From Roseateles sp. (lineage in GTDB: Bacteria > Pseudomonadota > Gammaproteobacteria > Burkholderiales > Burkholderiaceae_C): DNA of 64,000 bases. The translations under genes and the position numbers were made by a program. The stretch covers positions 35,669 to 99,668 of the forward strand of contig JAFALK010000012.1 of assembly GCA_019234295.1 (NCBI GenBank), in the 5' to 3' direction. This document shows positions 7,010 through 15,298 of this stretch, piece by piece (positions within the stretch are counted from its first letter, which is position 1; each line of letters begins with the position of its first letter). Below the pieces are notes generated by a model. That model made no database searches. It had not been told where the DNA came from and saw nothing but the letters and a program-made list of their open reading frames with translations.

Positions 7010-9714
7010 AGGGCCTTCACTGCCTCGCGTTGCAGCAGCAGCTCGGAGTCGGGCACCTGCGTGGGCTGCTCGTCCAGGCGGGCACGGTGCTGCACGCGGC
7101 GCAGCTCGCGGTACGCATCTGCAGAGTCCGTGCCCACGCCGGCCGGCAACAGGCCGACCTGCTCGGCGTGGCGCAGCAAGGCAATCACGCCGAAGTTGTC
7201 GAGCAGGCCCGGCTGAGCCTTGGCATGGGCCAAGATCAGGAACTGCAGGGCGAACTCGGCATCCATCATGCCGCCGGGGCTGTGCTTGAGATCGAAGAGG
7301 CCTTCGTGCTCGCGGTGTGCCGTGCGTACCTTCTCGCGCATGGCCATGACCTCCTCGCGCAGGGCCGCGCGGTCGCGCGGCGCGGTCAGCACGCTGCGCC
7401 GCACGGCTTCCACACGCTGCGCCAGATGCGCAGCACCGGCGCACAAGCGCGCCCGCGTGATGGCCTGGTGCTCCCAGGTCCAGGCAGTGTTGGAGCCGCG
7501 GCCGGTCTGGTAGTTCTCGAAGGAGGCCATGGAGGTCACGAGCAGGCCCGAGTTGCCGTTGGGGCGCAGGGCCGTGTCGATGTCGAAGAGCTCACCCGCC
7601 GCCGTGCGCACCGTCAGCCAGGTGATGAGCTTGCGCACAAAGCCGCCGTAGACCTCGGCCGCGTTCTCGTGCTCGTCGTCGAAGACGAAGACCACGTCCA
7701 GGTCGCTGCCGTAGCCGAGCTCCTTGCCGCCGAGCTTGCCGTAGGCCACGATGGCGAATTGTGGCTCGTCGCGGTGCTTCTTGGTGTGCAGGGCCCAGGC
7801 CCAACGGATGGCCACGCTCAGCACGGCGTCAGCCAGGGCGGAAAGATCGTCGGCCACTTGCTCGACCGTGATGCGGCCCTCGACGTCGCGCACCAGCGTG
7901 CGGAAGACCTCAGCGTGGTGGGCGCGGCGCAGGGTGTCGAGCAGGGCCTCTTCGCTGGCCTCGCCGGAGCGCTCCCACGCACGGTGGCGTTCCTCGAGTT
8001 CGGCAACGAAGGCCGCCGCGTCAAAGCGCTCTTGCAGCTGGCGAGAATCGGCCAGCTCGTCGATCACGCCCGGGTGCTGCATCAAGTAGCGCATGGGCCA
8101 TCGCGCCAGGCCGAGCAGGCGCAGCAGCCGGGCCTGGACGGCGGGGCGCTCGTCGAGCAGGGCCAGATAGCTGTCGCGGCGCAGCAAGGGTTCGAGCCAG
8201 TCGACAAAGCGATGCGCGGCGTCCATGGGCACCTCGCCGTCGCGCACGGCCAGCGCGGCGCGGCCGATGAGCTTGGCAAGCCGCATCTTGGCGGCGTCGC
8301 GCAAGCCCTGCACGCGCGGCTGGGCGGCCCAGGGGGCGATCTTCTCGGCCAGCGCGGGCTGCAGCTTCTCGAGGAATTCAGGGCTGTCCACGGCCAGGGG
8401 CGGGCCGCCGCAGCCCTTGCAGCCGCCGCTGGCGGGCTTGGGTGTGCCGTCGTGGAGCAGGGCGTCAAACTCGGTGGCGACGAGCTCGCGCAGGGCAAGC
8501 AGCTTGTCGAGGAAAGCGCAGGACTCGGTCTTGCAGGCAAAGCCCATGCTCCGTGCGATCCAGCGCAGATCTTCGTCGCCCGAGGGCAGGCAATGGGTCT
8601 GCTGATCGTCCAGGAACTGAATGCGGTGCTCGGTGCGGCGCAGGAATTCATAGGCCTCGGCCAGCAGGGCCGCGGTCTCGGGCTTCATCAGGCCGCGCTG
8701 GCTCAGCAGCGTGAGCGCCTTGAGCGTCGAGCGCGTGCGGATCTCGGGGAACTGGCCGCCGCGCACGACCTGCAGCAGTTGGACGATGAACTCGATCTCG
8801 CGAATACCGCCGCGCGAGAGCTTCACGTCGTTGGCGCGCTCGGGCCGCCCGGCGGCGCGGCGCTGGGCTTCGTCGCGGACCTTGCGGTGCAGTTGGCGCA
8901 GGCCTTCGAACACGCCGTAGTCCAGGTACTTGCGGTAGACGAAGGGCGTGACCAGCGACTTGAGCGCCAGCACCCGCGAGCCGCCCACGCTTTGCAACGG
9001 CGCCACGACTCGGCTCTTGAGCCAGGCGAAGCGCTCCCACTCGCGGCCCTGCACGAGGAAGTACTCCTCCAGCATCGCCAGGCTCACCACCGGTGGGCCG
9101 GAGTTGCCGTTGGGGCGCAGTGCGAGGTCGACGCGAAAGACCTGACCGTCCTCAGTCACGTCGCCGATCAGGGCGTAGAGCCGCTTGGCGACGCGGCTGA
9201 AGTATTCGTGGGCGCTGATCACGCTCGGGCCTGCCGTCTGGCCGTCTTCCTCGTAAACGTAGATCAGGTCGATGTCGGAGGAGACATTGAGCTCGCGCGC
9301 GCCGAGCTTGCCCATGCCCAGGACCCAGAACTCGATCACGCGGCCCTGATCGTCCAGTGGCGCGCCATTGAGCGCGTCCTGCTCGCGGCGGGCCTCGGCC
9401 AGCGCGAGGTTCAGCGTTGCCTCGGCCAGTTGCGTCATGGCCAGGGTGACGTTGTGCACGGGCGCGGCTTGCTCCACGTCGAGCACGGCCAGGCGCTCGA
9501 GCACGAGATGGCGGGCCACCCGCAGGCTGGGCCCCAGGGCACGGCCGCCGGCCTGGAGCGTGTGCACGAGCGCGGTGATGCCGTCCCGATCCGGTAGGCC
9601 CGGTGGCAGCAGACCCAGCTCGGTGGCGTAGCGGCGCCGGATGCGCTGGACGAAGCGGCTGTGTTCGGCCGGGCACGAGGCTAGGGTGGCCGGGGAAGCT
9701 GGGAGCGTGGTCAT
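6988..9714 (-). CDS. glnE: Bifunctional glutamine synthetase adenylyltransferase/adenylyl-removing enzyme
   Basis: A 908-residue protein with two nucleotidyltransferase domains. The N-terminal deadenylylase half has GMGKLGARELNVSSDIDLIY (D147 and D149), and the C-terminal adenylylating half has AYGKLGGKELGYGSDLDVVF at about residues 660-680, with a helical linker between. It attaches AMP to, or removes it from, glutamine synthetase in response to PII protein and glutamine. ATG 9714 gives the normal family length (900-950); the frame stays open far upstream, but that part is antisense to yhdP. It diverges from yhdP across 93 bp and is followed, with overlap, by the rhombosortase gene. Confidence 0.93.
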   Translation of the reverse strand: MTTLPASPATLASCPAEHSRFVQRIRRRYATELGLLPPGLPDRDGITALVHTLQAGGRALGPSLRVARHLVLERLAVLDVEQAAPVHNVTLAMTQLAEATLNLALAEARREQDALNGAPLDDQGRVIEFWVLGMGKLGARELNVSSDIDLIYVYEEDGQTAGPSVISAHEYFSRVAKRLYALIGDVTEDGQVFRVDLALRPNGNSGPPVVSLAMLEEYFLVQGREWERFAWLKSRVVAPLQSVGGSRVLALKSLVTPFVYRKYLDYGVFEGLRQLHRKVRDEAQRRAAGRPERANDVKLSRGGIREIEFIVQLLQVVRGGQFPEIRTRSTLKALTLLSQRGLMKPETAALLAEAYEFLRRTEHRIQFLDDQQTHCLPSGDEDLRWIARSMGFACKTESCAFLDKLLALRELVATEFDALLHDGTPKPASGGCKGCGGPPLAVDSPEFLEKLQPALAEKIAPWAAQPRVQGLRDAAKMRLAKLIGRAALAVRDGEVPMDAAHRFVDWLEPLLRRDSYLALLDERPAVQARLLRLLGLARWPMRYLMQHPGVIDELADSRQLQERFDAAAFVAELEERHRAWERSGEASEEALLDTLRRAHHAEVFRTLVRDVEGRITVEQVADDLSALADAVLSVAIRWAWALHTKKHRDEPQFAIVAYGKLGGKELGYGSDLDVVFVFDDEHENAAEVYGGFVRKLITWLTVRTAAGELFDIDTALRPNGNSGLLVTSMASFENYQTGRGSNTAWTWEHQAITRARLCAGAAHLAQRVEAVRRSVLTAPRDRAALREEVMAMREKVRTAHREHEGLFDLKHSPGGMMDAEFALQFLILAHAKAQPGLLDNFGVIALLRHAEQVGLLPAGVGTDSADAYRELRRVQHRARLDEQPTQVPDSELLLQREAVKALWRAVFG

Positions 9715-9807
9715 AGAATTTGCAGCATCCGCCGCCGCGGCTCCGACAAGAATCAATTGCGCCTCCATTCCCATACCGCGTTCCGGCTCCGGCATCCGAT
9801 CCGACTC

Positions 9808-12800
9808 ATGATGCGTGTGCTTCGCTGGGCCTTGGTCCTGCTGGGCGTGGTCTGGGGGCTGATCCTGCTGGCCTGGCTGGTTTTGCAGTGGGCGATTCTG
9901 CCGCACATCGACGAATGGCGTCCGCGCCTGGAAGCAGAGGCCAGCAAGGGCTTGGGGGCTCCGCTCAAGATCGGTGCTATCCATGTCCGCACGGGTGGCT
10001 GGATGCCCACCCTGGAGCTGGCCGAGGTGCGCCTGCTTGACCCGAGCGGGCGCGAGGCGCTGAGCCTGCCCAAGGTCACGGCAACGCTGTCCGCCCGTTC
10101 GCTCGTGACGCTCCAACTGCGCTTCGAGCAACTGCTGGTAGACGGCCCGCAGCTTGAGGTGCGCCGCGACGCCAAGGGCCATGTCTTCATCGCCGGCCTG
10201 TCCGTGGACGAAGGCCAGAAGACCGATGCCGGCCAAGTCGAGGCCTTGTCCGACTGGTTCTTCTCTCAGGCCGAGTTCGCCATCCGCGGTGGGCGGATCC
10301 GCTGGGTGGACGAGATGCGCGGCGCGGCGCCGCTGGAGCTTGCTGACCTGAACCTCGTGCTGCGCAACAGCTTGCGCCGTCACGAGCTGCGCCTGGACGC
10401 CACGCCGCCGCCGGCCTGGGGCGAGCGCTTCTCGTTGCGCGGCCGCTTCCACCAGAAGCTGCTCGAGCGGCCCGGCGAGCTGCGCTTTTGGAGCGGCGAG
10501 CTCTACGCCGATCTGCCGCGCACCGACCTGCGCGAGCTGCGCCGTCACGTGGACCTGCCTTTCGAGCTTGACGAGGGCGATGGCGCCCTGCGCGCCTGGG
10601 TGGACTTCAGCGATGGCAGCCCCATCTCCGCCACTGTGGACATGGGCCTGCGCGCCGTCAAGCTCCGTGTCGCACCCACTGAGCCGCGCCTGGAGCTGAC
10701 CCGCATCGAAGGCCGCTTGCAGCTGCGCCACGAGCGCCAACGGGACCGCCAGCAGATCGCCCTGCAGGCCACGCAGCTCGGCTTCACCGGCGCCGACGGC
10801 CTGCAGTGGCCGCGCTCCAACTGGGGCCTGAGCGTGAACCTGAGCCCCACCGCGCCCGACAAGCTGGACACGGCCCGGCTGCTCGGCGGCGAGGTTTCGG
10901 CCGAGCGGCTGGACTTTGCGCTGATGGCCAGCATCGCCGAACGTCTGCCCATCGGCCCGGCGCCCCGCGAGTGGCTGCGCCAGCTCGATCCACACGGCGT
11001 GGTGAGCGGGCTTTCGGCGCGCTGGCAGGGCGCGCTGGAGGCTCCCACGAGCTACCGCGTGCGAGCCCGGCTAGAGGGCCTGGCCGTGGATGCTCGGCCG
11101 TCGGAGGACTTGCTGCAGCTGGGCCGGCCGGGGCTGTCCGGCGCCAGCATCGCGCTCGACGCCAACGAGAAGGGCGGCACGGCGCAGCTTCAGGTCGAGC
11201 ACGGCCATGTGGAGCTGCCGGGACTGTTCGAGGAGGCGGTCGTCCCCATCGATGAGCTGGCTGCGCAGCTGGAGTGGAAGCTCCAAGGCCAGCCACATCA
11301 GCTCGAGGTACGCGTCGCCGGCCTGCAGCTGCGCAATGCCGATCTGCAGGGCAGCTTCGACGGGCGCTGGCACAGCTCAGCGACGTCGGCGGGCTGGCTG
11401 GAGCTGACCGGGCGCATCGCAACGGTCGAGGCCACGCGCGTGCAGCGCTACCTGCCGGCCTTCCTGGTCGACACTCGCCACTATGTGCGCGGCGCCGTGC
11501 TCTCCGGCGAGGCCCGCAACGTCAACGTGCGGCTGCGCGGCGAGCTCAGCAACTTCCCGTTCGATTCGCCCGCGTCGGTCAAGGCAGGCGAGCAGTTCCG
11601 CATCGCCGCTGAAGCACGTGGGGTGACGCTGGCCTATGTGCCGCCCGAACCGGGGCAGCCGGCCACCTGGCCGCCTTTCGAGCAGGTGGAGGCCGGCCTC
11701 GTGTTCGAACGCGCTGGCATGCAGATCCGCAACGGTCACGCCCACGCTTACGGGTTCGAGCTCCAGAACGTGAACGGCGGCATCAAGGACCTCTCCAGTC
11801 GCAAGCCGGTGCTGGCTCTGGACGGCGCGGGCAACGGCCCCTTGCACGAACTGCTGCGTTACGTCCAGGCCTCGCCGGTCAATGACTGGACAGGCCGCGC
11901 GCTGGCCCAGGCGCGGGGTACGGGCAACGCGTCGCTCAGGCTCGGCATCGCCCTGCCGCTGACCGAGCTGGTCCACGCCACCGTCAAGGGCAGCGTGCAG
12001 CTGTCGGGCAACGAGCTGCGCCTGCGCCCCGATGTACCCCTGCTGGGCAATGCGCGCGCCAAGGTCGACTTCGACCAAAAGGGCGTGACTGTCAGCGCCG
12101 GCGTGGCACAGGTGCTCGGCGGTGAGGCCACGTTCGAAGGCGGCACGCAGAAGGACGGTTCGCTGCGCTTCACGGGTTCGGGCCTGGCCACGGCGGAGGC
12201 GCTGCGGCACGCGGGCGAACTCGGCGTGGTGCCCCGCATCGCCCAGGCTGCCACCGGACAGGCCGCCTACAAGCTGCAGCTCGGCTTCACGGGCGCGCAG
12301 ATGGACCTCAGCGTGAGCAGCCCGCTCACCGGCATCGCCTTGAACCTGCCCGCGCCGCTGAACAAGGAGGCCGACGCGGTCCTGCCGCTGAGCGTCCGAA
12401 TCGCGCCGCTGTCCGGGGGGCGCGACGAGTTGCGGGTGGACCTGGGCAAGGTCATCGCCATGCAGTACCAGCGCGACGTAGGCGGTGACACCGCCAAGGT
12501 GCTGCGCGGCGCCGTGGCCCTGCAGGAGCCGCTGCCGCCCTTGCCGCAGGCCGGCGTGATCGCCAAGGCCCGGTTCGGCCAGGTCAACGGCGATGCCTGG
12601 CTGGCGCAGCTTGGCAGCGGCGCTGGGAGTGGAGCTGGCGGTGGCGGTGGTGGTGGCGGTGGTGGTGGCGAAAGCGAGGCCCTCGACTCAGGTTACATGC
12701 CCGAGACCGTCGAGCTCACGGCGCAGAGCCTGCTGCTCACCGGACGCAGTCTCAAGCAGCTGACCGCCACCATCGGGCGCGTCGGCTATGCCAACGGGCT

Positions 12801-13824
12801 CAACGGCTGGAGCCTGCAGCTGGATGCCGAGCAGCTCGCCGGTCGCGTGGAATTGCAGATGAACCGCGGCGGCCAGCTTGCGCGCGTGCATTCACGACTG
12901 TCGCGCCTGTCGATCCCCAAGCAGGAGGTCGAGGCCGTGACCCAGCTGCTCGACCGTGGCATGGAGACCGAGCCCGGCCATGTGCCGGCTCTGGACATCG
13001 TGGCCGAAGATTTCGAGCTTCGCGGAAAGAAGCTCGGGCGGTTGGAGATCGCGGCGCAGGCGAGCGGCGCGGCGCGCGACTGGCGGCTGAGCAAGCTGGC
13101 CGTGCAGAACGCCGATGCCAGCCTGAGCGCCTCGGGCAGCTGGTCGGCCAAGGCGGGCGGTCCGCGCCGCACCGAGCTGGACTGGAAGCTCGAGGTGCAG
13201 GACGCCGGCAAGTTGCTGCAGCGGCTGGGTATGGGCGAGGTGCTGCGCAAAGGCCGGGGCGAGCTTGCCGGGCATATGGGCTGGACCGGATCGCCGCTGG
13301 CAATGGATTATCCGAGCCTGTCCGGCGAGCTGAAGCTCGCGCTCGACGCCGGCCAGTTCCTCAAGGCTGAGCCTGGCGTGGGACGGCTGCTGGGCGTGCT
13401 CTCGCTGCAATCACTGCCGCGGCGCCTGCTCTTCGATTTCCGCGACGTGTTCTCGGAAGGCTTCGCCTTCGATGGTGTGACGGGTGACGTGGCGATCTCG
13501 CGCGGCGCCGCCAGCAGCACCAACCTCAAGGTGCGTGGCGTGCAAGCCGTGGTGCTGATCGACGGCCACACCGATCTCGCCGCCGAGACGCAGGACCTGC
13601 GCGTGCTCGTGGTGCCGGAGATCAATGCCGGTGGGGCCTCGCTGGCCTATGCGGCCGTGAACCCCGTGATCGGCCTGGGCACTTTCCTCGCGCAGCTGCT
13701 GCTCTCCAAGCCCATGGCCGAGGCCGGCACGCGCGAGTTCCACATCACCGGGACCTGGGATGATCCCAAGGTCGACAAGGTCGACAAGGTCGAACGCACG
13801 CCAGAGCCGGAGGTCAACAAGTGA
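9808..13824 (+). CDS. yhdP: YhdP-family AsmA-like envelope protein
   Basis: A 1338-residue protein with one N-terminal membrane helix (residues about 6-28) and a very long periplasmic part: a DUF3971-type region in the first half and an AsmA-like C-terminal region ending in TREFHITGTWDDPKV. YhdP, TamB and YdbH are the bacterial AsmA-like proteins thought to carry phospholipids between the inner and outer membranes. ATG 9808 (or the adjacent 9811) puts the helix at the very start, as in known YhdP proteins; a TTG at 9757 would add 17 residues. An 11-glycine run (near residue 950) is an oddity. GTG of the next gene overlaps the stop by four bases. Confidence 0.88.
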   Translation: MMRVLRWALVLLGVVWGLILLAWLVLQWAILPHIDEWRPRLEAEASKGLGAPLKIGAIHVRTGGWMPTLELAEVRLLDPSGREALSLPKVTATLSARSLVTLQLRFEQLLVDGPQLEVRRDAKGHVFIAGLSVDEGQKTDAGQVEALSDWFFSQAEFAIRGGRIRWVDEMRGAAPLELADLNLVLRNSLRRHELRLDATPPPAWGERFSLRGRFHQKLLERPGELRFWSGELYADLPRTDLRELRRHVDLPFELDEGDGALRAWVDFSDGSPISATVDMGLRAVKLRVAPTEPRLELTRIEGRLQLRHERQRDRQQIALQATQLGFTGADGLQWPRSNWGLSVNLSPTAPDKLDTARLLGGEVSAERLDFALMASIAERLPIGPAPREWLRQLDPHGVVSGLSARWQGALEAPTSYRVRARLEGLAVDARPSEDLLQLGRPGLSGASIALDANEKGGTAQLQVEHGHVELPGLFEEAVVPIDELAAQLEWKLQGQPHQLEVRVAGLQLRNADLQGSFDGRWHSSATSAGWLELTGRIATVEATRVQRYLPAFLVDTRHYVRGAVLSGEARNVNVRLRGELSNFPFDSPASVKAGEQFRIAAEARGVTLAYVPPEPGQPATWPPFEQVEAGLVFERAGMQIRNGHAHAYGFELQNVNGGIKDLSSRKPVLALDGAGNGPLHELLRYVQASPVNDWTGRALAQARGTGNASLRLGIALPLTELVHATVKGSVQLSGNELRLRPDVPLLGNARAKVDFDQKGVTVSAGVAQVLGGEATFEGGTQKDGSLRFTGSGLATAEALRHAGELGVVPRIAQAATGQAAYKLQLGFTGAQMDLSVSSPLTGIALNLPAPLNKEADAVLPLSVRIAPLSGGRDELRVDLGKVIAMQYQRDVGGDTAKVLRGAVALQEPLPPLPQAGVIAKARFGQVNGDAWLAQLGSGAGSGAGGGGGGGGGGGESEALDSGYMPETVELTAQSLLLTGRSLKQLTATIGRVGYANGLNGWSLQLDAEQLAGRVELQMNRGGQLARVHSRLSRLSIPKQEVEAVTQLLDRGMETEPGHVPALDIVAEDFELRGKKLGRLEIAAQASGAARDWRLSKLAVQNADASLSASGSWSAKAGGPRRTELDWKLEVQDAGKLLQRLGMGEVLRKGRGELAGHMGWTGSPLAMDYPSLSGELKLALDAGQFLKAEPGVGRLLGVLSLQSLPRRLLFDFRDVFSEGFAFDGVTGDVAISRGAASSTNLKVRGVQAVVLIDGHTDLAAETQDLRVLVVPEINAGGASLAYAAVNPVIGLGTFLAQLLLSKPMAEAGTREFHITGTWDDPKVDKVDKVERTPEPEVNK
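12637..12669 (+). repeat. GGC/GGT tract coding eleven glycines in yhdP
   Basis: An uninterrupted run of eleven GGC/GGT codons, preceded by alternating Gly-Ser/Ala codons, inserts a flexible low-complexity linker into YhdP. The mixture of GGC and GGT suggests trinucleotide slippage followed by point changes; length changes stay in frame. Confidence 0.85.
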
Positions 13825-14615
13825 GGATCGCCGCCGTTCAAATGGTGTCCACGCCCGACGTGGCGCGCAATCTTGCCACTGCGCGCCACCTGCTCGAGGA
13901 GGCCGCCGGTCGCGGTGCCAGCATCGCCGCGCTGCCCGAATACTTCTGCTTCATGGGCCAGCTCGACACCGACAAGCGCGCGCTGGCCGAGGATGAGGGG
14001 GACGGCCCGATCCAGGCCATGCTGGCCCAGGCCGCGCGAGAGCTCGGCCTGTGGATCATTGGCGGGACCGTGCCGTTGCGCGGTGAGGGCCGCGACAAGT
14101 TGCGCAACAGCTGCCTCGTGTTCTCGCCAGAAGGCCGGGCCGCGGCGCGCTACGACAAGATTCACCTCTTCTGCTTCGACAACGGCCGCGAGCGCTACGA
14201 CGAGGGCCGCGTACTGGAGCCCGGCTCTCGGGCCGTGGCCGTGGAGACGGCCGGCCTGCGCTGCGGGCTCTCGGTTTGCTACGACCTGCGCTTTCCCGAG
14301 CTCTACCGGGCTCTGGGCCCCTGCGACTTGATCAGTGTGCCGTCGGCCTTCACCTACACCACGGGCGAGAAGCACTGGGAGTTGCTGCTGCGCGCCCGTG
14401 CCGTCGAGAACCAGTGTTACGTGATCGCCGCCGCGCAGGGCGGGCGGCACGAGAACGGCCGACGCACCTGGGGTCATTCCATGGTTGTGGATCCCTGGGG
14501 TGAGATGCTGGCCTGCGTGCCAGAGGGCGAGGGTCTGGCCGTGGCAGAGTTCGATCCGCAGCGGCTGCGCCAGGTGCGCGAGCAGCTACCGGCCCTGCAG
14601 CACCGGGTTTTTTAG
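13821..14615 (+). CDS. Nitrilase-superfamily amidase (Nit1/deaminated glutathione amidase type)
   Basis: A 264-residue carbon-nitrogen hydrolase with the Glu-Lys-Cys catalytic set: E40 in LPEYF, K113 in YDKIHLF and C153 in SVCYDLRFPE. The full length and the QMVSTPDVARNLATA start fit the Nit1/YbeM branch, whose members hydrolyse deaminated glutathione, a metabolite-repair reaction in the cytoplasm. The GTG start overlaps the yhdP stop (GTGA at 13,821-13,824), so it is translated from the yhdP message. The convergent lipoprotein gene ends two bases beyond its stop. Confidence 0.85.
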   Translation: MRIAAVQMVSTPDVARNLATARHLLEEAAGRGASIAALPEYFCFMGQLDTDKRALAEDEGDGPIQAMLAQAARELGLWIIGGTVPLRGEGRDKLRNSCLVFSPEGRAAARYDKIHLFCFDNGRERYDEGRVLEPGSRAVAVETAGLRCGLSVCYDLRFPELYRALGPCDLISVPSAFTYTTGEKHWELLLRARAVENQCYVIAAAQGGRHENGRRTWGHSMVVDPWGEMLACVPEGEGLAVAEFDPQRLRQVREQLPALQHRVF

Positions 14616-14617
14616 GC

Positions 14618-15181
14618 CTACTGAAGCCTCAGAGCCATCAGGTCCTTGAGCGCCGTCACGAGGTTGTTGCGCACGGCGTCCTCGTTGGCCAGGCGCAAGC
14701 GCTCGGGCTGGGAGAGCATCGCGTCGGTGAAAGCGGCGCGGCCCGTGGTGCGCAGCGTGCGCTCGTAGACGAGCTTGCCGTCGATCTGGTCCACGAGCTG
14801 GTAGCGCACTGAGATGCCGACCTCCGGCGCCGCGGCCACCAGGGGCTGCATCAGGGCAATGATGTGGGCCTTGAGCAGGAAGCGCGGCGCGTTCTTGCCC
14901 GCGGGCGGGGCCGGTGGCACCATGCCCACGCCGCGCAGCGAGTCGTCGAGCGCGTTCTCAAAGGCCATGGCGCTGACGGCCGATCCCCACCAGAAGCTCG
15001 TGTTTTCGCCGCCCTGCACATGCTCGAGCATGACGTTGAACTTCAGCGCGTCCGGCACCCAGGTGCGCAGTTGCAGCAGCTCGGCCTTGTCCACGGTCAT
15101 GGTCATGGACTGGGAGGGGGCACCGCAGCCAGCCACGAGTGCCGCAGCGATGAGGACGACGGGAGCGAACAGCTTGGCCAT
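14618..15181 (-). CDS. Putative lipoprotein
   Basis: A 187-residue secreted protein with a lipoprotein signal peptide: a hydrophobic stretch followed by the lipobox LVAGC at residues 15-19, predicting lipid attachment at C19. The mature part has no domain I recognise; it includes a likely beta-rich segment (ISVRYQLVDQIDGKLVYERTL). It diverges from the tricorn-like protease gene across 117 bp and converges on the amidase gene. Function unknown; position suggests an envelope role. Confidence 0.7.
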   Translation of the reverse strand: MAKLFAPVVLIAAALVAGCGAPSQSMTMTVDKAELLQLRTWVPDALKFNVMLEHVQGGENTSFWWGSAVSAMAFENALDDSLRGVGMVPPAPPAGKNAPRFLLKAHIIALMQPLVAAAPEVGISVRYQLVDQIDGKLVYERTLRTTGRAAFTDAMLSQPERLRLANEDAVRNNLVTALKDLMALRLQ

Positions 15182-15298
15182 GGTGGGCCTAGGGTAGTCC
15201 TTTCGGGGACTTGGTGTTTTCCCGATCAGGCATGGCTTTTGGGTTCATTTGCTCGCAGGCCTAGACTGCTTGGCTTTCAACCTGACACGTCCCTTGCC

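Noticed and set aside
7030..9597. An 855-codon open frame on the plus strand opposite glnE
   Set aside because: Antisense of glnE, with Gly/His/Gln/Ala-rich low-complexity sequence and no domain; glnE has both nucleotidyltransferase motifs.
9715..10995. N-terminal extension of GlnE in the open minus frame
   Set aside because: The extra 427 residues are antisense to yhdP and low in complexity; ATG 9714 gives the normal GlnE length.
15239..15267. Possible promoter of the tricorn-like gene (TTGGGT, 17 bp, TAGACT)
   Set aside because: Only three of six bases in the -35 and four of six in the -10 match; too weak for a feature in DNA of this composition.
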